Source of the DNA: Acidothermus sp.
Lineage (GTDB): Bacteria > Actinomycetota > Actinomycetes > Acidothermales > Acidothermaceae
Assembly: GCA_023512015.1 (NCBI GenBank)
Contig: JAIMAI010000001.1
Coordinates: 1 to 64,000 of the forward strand
DNA: 64,000 bases
Direction: 5' to 3'
A program made the translations under genes and the position numbers. This document shows, piece by piece, positions 31,151-39,349 of the stretch (positions within the stretch are counted from its first letter, which is position 1; every line of letters starts with the position of its first letter). Below the pieces are notes generated by a model. It saw only the letters and a program-made list of their open reading frames with translations. It did no database searches and was not told the DNA's origin.

Positions 31151-32199
31151 CCACGGAAATCAACGCGACCCTGCGGGCCAACGTAGCCGATCACGAGCGG
31201 CATGCGCTCCTCGACCCCGGGATGGATCTCACCCTCCGTCCCATGCGCTACCCGCATTTCTTCGAACGCTTCAAGGCGGCGATCAAGAACACCTGGACGG
31301 TCGAAGAGGTGGATCTGCATTCCGATCTCGCTGACCTACGTCGGCTGTCCGCGGCCGAGCACCACCTGGTGAAGCGCCTCGTCGCCTTCTTCGCGACCGG
31401 CGATACGATCGTCGCCAACAATTTGGTGCTCAACCTCTACCAACACATCAATTCGCCCGAAGCGCGCCTGTACCTCTCGCGTCAGTTGTTCGAGGAGGCG
31501 GTTCACGTCCAGTTCTATCTCGCCCTCCTCGACACCTACATCACCGATGAGAAGGAGCGGGCGGAAGCGTTCGCGGCGATCGAAAACATTCCCTCGATCA
31601 AGCGGAAGGCTGATTTCTGCTTCCGGTGGATCGACTCGATATTCGAACTGCGGGAGCTGCGCACGGCGGCCGACCGACGGTCGTTCCTCCTCAACCTGAT
31701 CTGCTTCGCAGCCTGCATCGAAGGACTGTTCTTCTACGGCGCCTTCGCCTACGTCTACTTCCTCCGGTCCCGGGGCTTGCTCAATGGGCTGGCCTCGGGC
31801 ACCAACTGGGTGTTCCGCGACGAGTCGATGCACATGGCTTTCGCCTTCGACGTCATCGAGACCGTCCGAAGCGAGGAACCGGAGCTATTCGACGAGGAAA
31901 TGGGCCGACAGGTCCGGGAGATGCTCGCCGAAGCGGTCGACTGCGAGACCCAGTTCGCCGAGGACCTGCTCGGCAACGGGGTGCCCGGAATGTCGCTTCA
32001 GGACATGCGGCGTTATCTCGAACACGTCGCCGATCGCCGTCTCGTGCAGCTCGGCTTGGAACCAATGTACGGGTCGGCCAACCCCTTCACTTTCATGGAA
32101 TTGCAGGACGTGCAGGAGCTTTCGAATTTCTTCGAACGGCGTGTCTCCGCGTACCAGATCGGCGTAACCGGCGACGTCCGACTGGACGAGGAGTTCTGA
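31147..32199 (+). CDS. nrdB: Class Ia ribonucleotide reductase, beta (small) subunit
   Basis: A 350-residue ferritin-like subunit that generates the radical used by NrdA. Di-metal ligands are visible in AAEHHLVKRL, FEEAVHVQFY, CIEGLFFYGAF and FRDESMHMAF. The spacing Glu-x2-His-x3-Tyr in EEAVHVQFY retains the radical tyrosine, so this is a tyrosyl-radical enzyme, not the Tyr-less class Ic type. ATG 31147 lies inside the nrdA stop (ATGA overlap), giving translational coupling. A hairpin at 32281 ends the operon. Confidence 0.95.
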   Translation: MTTEINATLRANVADHERHALLDPGMDLTLRPMRYPHFFERFKAAIKNTWTVEEVDLHSDLADLRRLSAAEHHLVKRLVAFFATGDTIVANNLVLNLYQHINSPEARLYLSRQLFEEAVHVQFYLALLDTYITDEKERAEAFAAIENIPSIKRKADFCFRWIDSIFELRELRTAADRRSFLLNLICFAACIEGLFFYGAFAYVYFLRSRGLLNGLASGTNWVFRDESMHMAFAFDVIETVRSEEPELFDEEMGRQVREMLAEAVDCETQFAEDLLGNGVPGMSLQDMRRYLEHVADRRLVQLGLEPMYGSANPFTFMELQDVQELSNFFERRVSAYQIGVTGDVRLDEEF

Positions 32200-32280
32200 G
32201 CAATTCACGGGACTGGGGGCGCGGCCGTCTCGACTACCGGTCGAGCGGAGCACCCACGAGGCCGAGAGACAGGTAGGGCC

Positions 32281-32317
32281 GACCACCGGGCGGACTTGAC
32301 CCGGCCGCCCGGTGGTC
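32281..32317 (+). terminator. Hairpin terminator after nrdAB
   Basis: Perfect 13-bp inverted repeat (arms 32281-32293 and 32305-32317, loop of 11), extended by a further GTAGGG/CCTAC match across a small bulge. It is 80 bp after the nrdB stop. The rest of the 32200-32411 gap holds only the ribosome binding site of the next gene. Confidence 0.75.
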
Positions 32318-32411
32318 CCTACTATCCGGCTCAGCGATGATCGGCGGGGGCGGTAGCGGAAGGAGCGGCTGCGCCATCGCGTAAGACATACCAGAGCGGG
32401 CGGAGGATGCC

Positions 32412-32846
32412 ATGGCCATAGGGCCTCACAGGCAGACGATCTTGTCAATCGTGATGTATTGCCTGAGTACTGCGATCGCAGTCGTAGGCGTCGTACTTGG
32501 GTCACACGATCGAAAGCTGGCGGGCATACTCATGCTCACCCTCATGGTGCCGTTCGTCCTCACTATGATCTACCTAGGTTTTGCGCGCGAAGACTTCTTC
32601 AGGGGCGAAGAGTGGGCCGTAGTGGCCCCTTACCGTCGATGGATTCTTGCGGGTGTCGGTGCTTTCGTTTTACTGGGATCCGTTACATCACTGATCTCCA
32701 GTAGGGGCATCGAACGCCTCCTGCCGGTGTTGACGGCGCCGCTGAATTTCGCGCTCTGGGTCATCGTCGTGACGTGGAGTACCCGCGCCTGGTTGCGTCG
32801 CTGGCAGCGCCGGCACGCGGGATTGGAGCTCCATCAGCCCCAATAG
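32412..32846 (+). CDS. Hypothetical four-helix membrane protein
   Basis: A 144-residue protein with four predicted transmembrane helices (about residues 10-30, 36-56, 75-93 and 104-124) and a basic C-terminal tail (RRWQRRHAG). I do not recognise a family. ATG 32412 is preceded by GGAGGATGCC, a strong ribosome binding site, and codons are normal, so it is likely real. It is single, between the nrdAB terminator and the MBL-fold gene. Confidence 0.7.
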   Translation: MAIGPHRQTILSIVMYCLSTAIAVVGVVLGSHDRKLAGILMLTLMVPFVLTMIYLGFAREDFFRGEEWAVVAPYRRWILAGVGAFVLLGSVTSLISSRGIERLLPVLTAPLNFALWVIVVTWSTRAWLRRWQRRHAGLELHQPQ

Positions 32847-32921
32847 GGATGCGGGCGAGGCGTCATTGTCCGTGAGCTGCCTTTCACTGCCCTCCGGGAG
32901 TGCAGCGCGAGAAGATGGGAC

Positions 32922-33506
32922 GTGTGCGACTACGAGGTGCATATCCTGCGTCCCGGATGGGCGGTGTCCGATCGAGGCGGGACGGACGCCGCGTGCACCC
33001 TCACCCTGGTAAAGGGACCGAAAGCGATACTGGTCGACGTCGGGGCCCCGTGGGAAACCGAACTTCTCCGTGAGGGTCTCCGCGCACACGACCTAGCCCC
33101 ACGAGACATCGACGTCGTGGTCTGTACCCACGGGCACTCAGACCACGTGGGTAACCTCCACCTTTTCCCCGACGCTCTCCTCGTCGTCGGCTACGACATC
33201 TGCTGGGGGCGCAGGTACCTTTCTCATCCGATCTGGCAGGAGGATTTCGTCATCGACGACGCGGTACGCGTCGTCGCCACACCCGGTCACAGCGGCGAGG
33301 ACGTGAGCGTCATCGTCCGGAGCGGCGGAATCCGGTACGGCATCTGTGGTGACCTGTTCGAATCCGCCTCTGACCTGGAAGACGATCTGCTGAGGAGGCG
33401 GTACAGCCGATACCCCGACCTCCAAGCGCGGAGCCGAGGACGGCTCCTCGTGGAGGTCGACGTCGTCATCCCCGGCCATGGCGACATGTTCCGCGTGAAC
33501 CGCTAA
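32922..33506 (+). CDS. Metallo-beta-lactamase-fold hydrolase (MBLAC1-like)
   Basis: A 194-residue MBL-fold protein with a dinuclear metal site: VVVCTHGHSDHVGN (HxHxDH), His in VVATPGHSGEDVSV, Asp in GICGDLFES, and a final VIPGHGDMF. The short length and the opening with CTLTLVKGPKAILVDVGAPWE resemble the MBLAC1 group rather than beta-lactamases or RNases; substrate unknown. GTG 32922 is taken as start, with a weak GAGAAG upstream. The 33507-33609 gap contains two copies of CAGGCCGAGCAGG. Confidence 0.85.
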   Translation: MCDYEVHILRPGWAVSDRGGTDAACTLTLVKGPKAILVDVGAPWETELLREGLRAHDLAPRDIDVVVCTHGHSDHVGNLHLFPDALLVVGYDICWGRRYLSHPIWQEDFVIDDAVRVVATPGHSGEDVSVIVRSGGIRYGICGDLFESASDLEDDLLRRRYSRYPDLQARSRGRLLVEVDVVIPGHGDMFRVNR

Positions 33507-33609
33507 CCGTCATCGGGCGTGGGCAACCCGAGCCCGCTCGGCTGCGTCTACCCCGGCACAGGCCGAGCAGGTATCCCGGCGCAGGCCGAGCAGGCGAGAG
33601 GATCGAGGG

Positions 33610-34146
33610 ATGGACGATGGGGCGGCTTCGGAGTTCCGCGGCTACGTAGCCGCACGCAGTGCGGCATTGCTCCGGACGGCGTATCTGCTGACGGGAAATC
33701 ATGCCGACGCCGAGGATCTCCTGCAGACCGCGCTCGCCAAGACGTACCTGGCGTGGAGAACGATCCGCGACCCGGGAGCGGTCGACGCGTACGTGCACCG
33801 AGTTCTGGTCAATACCCGCACGTCGTGGTGGCGGCGTCGTCGCCACCTCACGGAGATCGCTACCGACGAGGTGCCAGAGCGACCCCGAGAAACCGACCTC
33901 GGGGAGCACGTCGCCGTCCGCGACGCGCTATGGACGGCAGTCCTGGCCCTCCCTCGTAAACAGCGCGCCGTCATCGTGTTGCGATATTACGAGGATTTGT
34001 CGGAAGCCGAAACCGCGCGGATCCTCGGCATCAGCGTCGGCACCGTGAAATCGACCACTGCCAAAGCGCTCGCGAAACTACGGGAGGCCGTCGGCCTGCG
34101 CGACGACAGCGCACCGGCCGAAATCAACGGAGGAGCACACCGATGA
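33610..34146 (+). CDS. ECF sigma factor, SigE family
   Basis: A 178-residue alternative sigma factor of the actinobacterial SigE-like family. Region 2: SEFRGYVAARSAALLRTAYLLTGNHADAEDLLQTALAKTYLAWRTI. Region 4: LWTAVLALPRKQRAVIVLRYYEDLSEAETARILGISVGTVKSTTAKALAKLRE with a clear helix-turn-helix. ATG 33610 has GAGAGG upstream. Its stop overlaps the next gene (ATGA). The linked membrane protein is the probable partner that holds it inactive; target promoters are unknown. Confidence 0.92.
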   Translation: MDDGAASEFRGYVAARSAALLRTAYLLTGNHADAEDLLQTALAKTYLAWRTIRDPGAVDAYVHRVLVNTRTSWWRRRRHLTEIATDEVPERPRETDLGEHVAVRDALWTAVLALPRKQRAVIVLRYYEDLSEAETARILGISVGTVKSTTAKALAKLREAVGLRDDSAPAEINGGAHR

Positions 34147-34940
34147 GCGGGATCGAAGACGAACTCCGCACCACTTTGCGGACGCAAGCGAATCGCGCAC
34201 AGCTCCCGCTGGATCTCGTTCCTCGGGTGGAAAGCCGTGCCCGCAGCATGCGGCGGCGGCGTAACGCAGCGGCCGGTGGAGTCGCGACCCTCGCGGTCGT
34301 CGGCCTCGTGGTCGGTGTGTCGACGCTGCTCGGCGGCCATTCGCCCGAGCACACGCCGCCCTTGGCATCGTCATCGGCTCCCCCGACACTGGCCGCCTCG
34401 CCATCCCCCTCGCCGACCGGGACGGCGAAAGCAGCGCTCTCGGCGTACGTCCTCGATCCCGCCGATCCGTGGCCGTATCGAGGCGATCCTCGGGTGAGCG
34501 AGGCAGGAACTCTCGCCCCATTCCAGAGGGCGTGGGAGTCACGGCATCCGGGCAGCAAGCTTCACCCGTTGTGGGGGGAAATCTACGAACCCTCACAGCT
34601 CCCCGAGCTGGTCGCCTTCGCGCAAACCTCCGATGGTCCGCGGTGGGCATTCCTCAGCGGATCGGCAAATGGAGTACGCATCGTCGTAGACCAGCCGCTG
34701 AAGCCGCACACCACAGCCCTGTTGGCCACCGTGCCAGGCGATGAAGTAGCGCGCCTCATCGTGGTCGCAGCCCCCGAAGCGAAGACGATTCGCTACGCTG
34801 CGGACGGCCGAAATTACACGGACATGTACGCGCTCGCCCCCGGCGTTGCCGTCCACCCCCGAGAAGGCACCCCCGGGACCGACCGCGTCCAAGTAATCGG
34901 GGCCGAGGGAGAGCAGATTTTCGAAGATCTTGTACCGTGA
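34143..34940 (+). CDS. Membrane protein, likely anti-sigma partner
   Basis: A 265-residue single-pass protein: a basic cytoplasmic N-terminus (about residues 1-38), one helix (AGGVATLAVVGLVVGVSTLLG), a Ser/Pro-rich linker and a 160-residue extracytoplasmic domain of no recognised family. It is translationally coupled to the ECF sigma gene (ATG inside its stop), the usual place for the cognate anti-sigma or signal receptor. No zinc anti-sigma motif is present, so the assignment rests on context and topology. Confidence 0.72.
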   Translation: MSGIEDELRTTLRTQANRAQLPLDLVPRVESRARSMRRRRNAAAGGVATLAVVGLVVGVSTLLGGHSPEHTPPLASSSAPPTLAASPSPSPTGTAKAALSAYVLDPADPWPYRGDPRVSEAGTLAPFQRAWESRHPGSKLHPLWGEIYEPSQLPELVAFAQTSDGPRWAFLSGSANGVRIVVDQPLKPHTTALLATVPGDEVARLIVVAAPEAKTIRYAADGRNYTDMYALAPGVAVHPREGTPGTDRVQVIGAEGEQIFEDLVP

Positions 34941-35129
34941 ACTCGCACTGAGAAGGCGGTACACGCTGAAGAGGACGTCTCTGCGCACTCGTCTCGACAC
35001 GAATTGCCGCTGCAGCATGAAGACGATGAGGCAGAGTCTAGGTGGTGGACCTCACTCGAAAAAGATCACCATCTTCTCCAGCAGGGCACGTTTGAGCAAA
35101 GACCGCGGACTGGGAGGAGCCCTTGCGAA

Positions 35130-36008
35130 TCACCCCGGAATCTCACCCACAGGAAGGAAGTCACCCTGCTCGCCATCGCGCAGGCTGACGTGCTCCAGGC
35201 GCCACTGATCAACCCTACGCAAATCAGCAAGCGTCAGTTCTAAGTCTGCTACAGCTTCGCAAGCGTCGAGCGCGATTTCCATGGCAACGTCGGGCTCGCC
35301 ATACGCATTGTCGAAGAGATCGCGCAGCCGTACAGCGACACGCTCCGCCGCCTCACGCGCCTCTATGCCACCCTCAGTGGCGTCGTAAACAACCGACACT
35401 GAAAGCGCATAGGGCTCCCCATCGGGCGCTTCAACGTGTCGCTGCTCGCCCAAGTCGAAGAACAGCCCGACCAGGTACTTTGCGTCGGGCTCCAGAATCT
35501 TAGCGATGTGCTGCTCGACGGTGCGCCTGCCAGAACGCTTACGCAGCCGCTGCTCGAAGGCGTTGGGGAAGGATGGTCGACCGTAGCGTGCAGCAAGCCA
35601 TTGCTTCAGCACACGCTTTCCCTCAGCCGGCAACACGAGACTGTTATCTTTGACCGCGTGCTGGTCAAAGGCAGCCTTGGGCACACTGCGACGATCACAA
35701 TGCCGAAGCTCAAGAATCAAGGGAACCCCGTTGGGGTTCTCGTACGCGAGGTGAAGCCGCCTCGGGTTCTTGGCGTAGGAGAGCTGCGGGTCCGGCTTGG
35801 GATCTTTGATGACCAACTCGGCGATGATGACCTCAACGCTGAGTTCGCTCGGGTGTAACAAGTCGCAGTCATGGGTGATGACGACGACGCGATGCCCATC
35901 ATCAGCTTCAGCAACCAGGCCCAATGCAATGGCGGCATCCTGCATTAGAAGATCACCTTGTCGCCAACCCGTATCACGCGGCAGCGCCCATCGCCCCCGA
36001 TCTATCAC
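35130..36008 (-). CDS. Unrecognised protein in island trio (HDCDL motif)
   Basis: A 292-residue soluble protein of unknown family. It opens with LPRDTGWRQGDLLMQDAAIALGL and VVVITHDCDLLHPSELSVEV, a conserved-looking HDCD motif that could bind a metal, and has a basic middle (FEQRLRKRSGRRTVEQHIAKIL). GTG 36006-36008 overlaps the stop of the HTH gene upstream (GTGA), so it is translated last in a three-gene operon. Composition is lower in GC than the chromosome. Function not assignable; operon context suggests defence or toxin-antitoxin-like activity, which is inference. Confidence 0.7.
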   Translation of the reverse strand: MIDRGRWALPRDTGWRQGDLLMQDAAIALGLVAEADDGHRVVVITHDCDLLHPSELSVEVIIAELVIKDPKPDPQLSYAKNPRRLHLAYENPNGVPLILELRHCDRRSVPKAAFDQHAVKDNSLVLPAEGKRVLKQWLAARYGRPSFPNAFEQRLRKRSGRRTVEQHIAKILEPDAKYLVGLFFDLGEQRHVEAPDGEPYALSVSVVYDATEGGIEAREAAERVAVRLRDLFDNAYGEPDVAMEIALDACEAVADLELTLADLRRVDQWRLEHVSLRDGEQGDFLPVGEIPG

Positions 36009-36637
36009 TCAAGCGCCCCGGGAATAGAGACCTCGGTGCGCCAATCTTCCGAAGGCCTCGCTTTCGACTTCGCCACGCCTGAGCGAACATAAGCCGCATG
36101 CATTACTTGGGCTTCAGCGATCAGCGCTTTGACGTGCGACTGCGAAAGCTGACCAGCAGCAACGAGGTCCATCAAGGACCGACCTTCGAACACTCTCATC
36201 TTTAGCAACGCAGGCGCTCGCGCAATTCCATTCTCTCGCAAGGCGTCAGCCACATGACTGAGGACGCGAATCCGATCAAACTTTTCGCGCTCAGGCATGG
36301 CTTGGCGACCGATCCACTTATAGATCGCCTGCCGAGATACGCCGAACACAACGGCCAGATCCGCGATGGTCGGGTTCAACACTTGGCGGATATTGGCAAG
36401 GTGGTCAGACGCAGACCGCAAATCCAGGCGTTTTTCGGCCGCCCACACATCCACACGAAAGGACACGCGCGCTTCCAACATCCGGCACCAGGCCGCAACA
36501 CGAGAGAGATCGAAGACACTGCCAGTGCCTTCGATCACAAAGGCTGGGTCAATCAACGCGGAAGCTGAGGGAGAGGCAGCCCACATCGATGTGGAGGACG
36601 GCGTCAGGCGCCGGGGAGAGAGGGTTGTTGCGCACAT
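36005..36637 (-). CDS. Helix-turn-helix protein of island trio
   Basis: A 210-residue protein with a central HTH (PTIADLAVVFGVSRQAIYKWIGRQAMP) followed by REKFDRIRVLSHVADALRENG, a pattern seen in DNA-binding regulators or antitoxins. The N-terminal 90 residues and the basic C-terminus are unassigned. Start ATG 36635-36637 has AAGG 8 nt upstream; an ATG at 36677-36679 would overlap the preceding gene by 23 bp and lacks a site. It is flanked on the same strand by the TIGR04255 gene (upstream) and the HDCD-motif gene (overlapping downstream). Confidence 0.75.
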   Translation of the reverse strand: MCATTLSPRRLTPSSTSMWAASPSASALIDPAFVIEGTGSVFDLSRVAAWCRMLEARVSFRVDVWAAEKRLDLRSASDHLANIRQVLNPTIADLAVVFGVSRQAIYKWIGRQAMPEREKFDRIRVLSHVADALRENGIARAPALLKMRVFEGRSLMDLVAAGQLSQSHVKALIAEAQVMHAAYVRSGVAKSKARPSEDWRTEVSIPGALE

Positions 36638-36656
36638 CGCGTTCGCCTTGTCCGGC

Positions 36657-37451
36657 TCAGGACCATGCGCTGTGCGCATGATCAGTTGTCATCGCTCGGA
36701 AAACAGATTTGATGGTTGCATGCAGCGAGAGTAGTTGTTCACGTAACGTGTCTATGTCGATCGGCATACGGTCTTCGACGAAGTGGTCCGTATCGATGAC
36801 CGCATGTGCTCGATCCTCCTTCACATCGAACTTCGGATTGGTCTTCAAGCCGCTGGGCTGAATGTCTGGCGGAAACCCCAAGGGTGAGGTCATCCTAAGC
36901 ACCCTTGCCACGAGTGTCCCCGTCGCTGAGGCAGTTTTGGTCTTAAAGACCGATTCCGTCAGTCTGTAAACTGGCTTTGGATCGAATTCAAACCCATGCA
37001 ACCCGCCAACGAGATAGTCCTCCACGCTTTCGTCGGCGCTAGGCAACACGGCATCCAGGTAGCGAAGGCCCAACCGACTGACGTGCTCAAGGGTGACCGC
37101 CTCGTGGACGGCGGCCAAACCGCGCAGCAACTCCGGAATGAACTTGTTATGTGTGTCGTAGTGGGTTGTGTGGTAGGTGATGGCCGATGGCGCCAAGATG
37201 AACCCCGAAGTACGGTCGCTGCGGGTAATGAGCCATTGACGGACGTGGGTGACCTGCGGCTCCACGGATTGTGCTCGCCCCGGCCCCGGCACAACCAGCT
37301 GCGTGATCTGCTGCAGCTCAAACAGTGGATATCCCTCGCGTCGCAGGCGATCCTGGATCTGGTCCACGTAGTTGGACATTGCCGCGACAGGGTTGAAGTG
37401 CGCCTGCGCAAGGGCGTAGTACACCGGCGCGTTGGACATCCTCTCGCTCAC
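36657..37451 (-). CDS. TIGR04255 family protein
   Basis: A 264-residue protein with the features of the TIGR04255 family: opening APVYYALAQAHFNPVAAMSNYVDQIQDRLRREGYP, a LEHVSRLGLRYLDAV block, and a C-terminal VEDRMPIDIDTLREQLLSLHATIKSVFRAMTT. The family is widespread on mobile DNA and has no established function. GTG 37449-37451 with GGAG 7 nt upstream. First gene of a three-gene minus-strand operon on the island. Confidence 0.8.
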   Translation of the reverse strand: MSERMSNAPVYYALAQAHFNPVAAMSNYVDQIQDRLRREGYPLFELQQITQLVVPGPGRAQSVEPQVTHVRQWLITRSDRTSGFILAPSAITYHTTHYDTHNKFIPELLRGLAAVHEAVTLEHVSRLGLRYLDAVLPSADESVEDYLVGGLHGFEFDPKPVYRLTESVFKTKTASATGTLVARVLRMTSPLGFPPDIQPSGLKTNPKFDVKEDRAHAVIDTDHFVEDRMPIDIDTLREQLLSLHATIKSVFRAMTTDHAHSAWS

Positions 37452-38281
37452 TGGGAGGCTCCGATCATTGCGCGTTAACAGATCAGTTGTCAGTTTACAG
37501 CTTGGTTGACACGCTTTCCAGAGGGTTCAGCTTGGTCGGCAGGTAGGGTTTCACCGACTTGGCAAGGTCGCGCAATATCGCAAACACCGCATACATGACA
37601 AGTCGGGCTGCCGATCGATCTGCCACCACGCTTCGCCAAGCGCGCCAAGCTCGATCTCGCGCAGGCTTAGATCGCCCAGCGGCTCGGTCGTTGGCCACCC
37701 CCTGACAGGACGGAAGCGCCAGCCAGAGCGCACTGCGGCCGAAGCCAATTGCCGCGCTCACAGCGGAAACCGGCGTCGAGGCAGCGCCCGCCGAATAGCT
37801 CACCTAACGCCAATGTGCCGCGGCGCCAGCGGGGGCGCGGCGACCCGGTGGCGACCGCCAAGCCCGCTGGGCGATGATCAGCTGTCGCGAGCCGTTTGGG
37901 TGGCCGATCGACAACCATGGTCGCCCGACGGCATCCCGGGACATCGGCGAACATCTAACCCGCGCCGTGCGCGCCGCTCTCTAGCCAGGAGCATCACGTT
38001 GAAGGGCGCAGCGCGCACAGAACGGCCTGGACCCTGTGTGGTATCGTGGATTTTTTCTGTAGTGCCGCTGACTCCCAAACGACAAGGCCCAGCCGAGGAC
38101 GGTCGGGCGCGTCACATGTCCGTGAAATGTAGTGGACCTGACGGGAAGCTATTCGAACCACCTGAGCAAGCTAAAGGGCCTTCTGCGGCAGCCTTAGGGG
38201 CCTAGACGTGAACGACCTGGCAAGGACCTCAAGCTTCGCTGCAAGGTCCGCCCCCTCGCGCAGTTGCGTGCAACCACCTGC
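37452..38281. other. Gene-poor stretch with a possible frameshifted remnant
   Basis: No intact gene. On the minus strand one frame reads PLGDLSLREIELGALGEAWW-QIDRQP (about 37690-37612) and a second frame continues RLVMYAVFAILRDLAKSVKP and ends at a stop at 37495. Together they look like one protein broken by a single-base shift near 37605. I cannot assign a family. The remainder (37810-38281) shows no coding signal I trust. Confidence 0.3.
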
Positions 38282-39349
38282 CTACTGACGCGAGTAACGG
38301 CGGTAGCGCGCCTGAAGCCTCGCTGCGACGGCCGGGTCCATGCCCGCGGGAGGGGCTGCAGTACCGCCAGACGCAATCAGGGCCTTAGCGTACTCGCGGC
38401 GCTCTGGCACCACCAAGCGCTCGACCCACGCGGCAAGCTTCTCGTTTGGCGCGAGCTGCTTGCCATCCCGCTTGCTCGGCTGGCCGTCGACCGGCTTCCT
38501 GGCCGTCTTGAGAACCTCGACGAGCTGGTCAGATCCATACAACGAAGAGAATTCAACCGCGCGTCGAAGTGCGCCCTGCCAGCTGCCCAAACGGTGGCGA
38601 ATAGTTGAGACGCTTGGCAAGATCCCTTCCATCTCTGCGGCGTAAGCGATGTACTAGTTGGCGCTGGCGAGGTGGCCTACTGCACGCTCCACCTCGAGAA
38701 TGGCGTCAATGCAGTTCGCTTCGTCGAACAGATGTTGGCCAGCGATCGGCGAGCTGGGGTTTGATTGGAGACCTGCAGTCTCCAGGGCTGCATGCCACGA
38801 GCCGAAGCGGAGAACCGCAGTCTGGTGGGTTGGCCATGGTCGGCAGTCCAGAAACCTGCGGCCCCGCGCATACGCGGTGTACGCCGAGGTGGTAAGCACG
38901 CCTCCGAGTTCTTGACTCGCCGTCCGAAGACACCCAAGTACCGCTTCGTGGGTGTACTTGAGGTAGGCGGACGACGACCTATTCCGCGAGAGCCTCCTTC
39001 GACGCGCGTACTGAGGGTTGGCATCGTCGACGCCTTCGACGAGTTCCACAGGTAGTCGGAGCGCTGAGGCCACTTCGCGCGGCAGAAGGCCCTTCTCGAG
39101 CAACGCGCGAATGGCTTCGGCGTGCTCCTTCAATATCCTTCTGCGACGGGATTTCGCGGCCTTGACCTTCAGGGCAGACGCGTCATAGCCAGCCTGAACC
39201 AGGATTTGATGGACTCGTTCCCGGGTGAGTCCGAACTGCTCCCCGATCGCCTGAAGCGTCGCCCCGCTTGAGCGGAGTTGCACCATCCGGGTTACTCGTT
39301 GGTCGCGGGAGAGCCCCTCCGGATGCCTCCTTCGCCAACTGCTACCCAT
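38282..39349 (-). pseudogene. HTH plus homing-endonuclease-associated-repeat protein with internal TAG
   Basis: Frame from ATG 39347-39349 to a stop at 38282, interrupted by one in-frame TAG at 38654-38656. The N-terminus has a sigma-region-4-like HTH (GATLQAIGEQFGLTRERVHQILVQAGYD). Two HNH/homing-endonuclease-associated repeats follow: RPWPTHQTAVLRFGSWHAAL and, after the TAG, EGILPSVSTIRHRLGSWQGAL. The stop cuts the second repeat: ...AVGHLASAN, TAG, YIAYAAEMEG..., with no change of frame. Without it the protein would be 355 residues. The start overlaps the ATPase stop by 8 bp. It may be a nonsense pseudogene; a 231-residue truncated product could still be made. Confidence 0.75.

Noticed and set aside
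34950-38280. Direct repeat of the ssrA 3' end marking the left attachment site
   Set aside because: Searched by eye for the acceptor/T-arm sequence; no match longer than a few bases.
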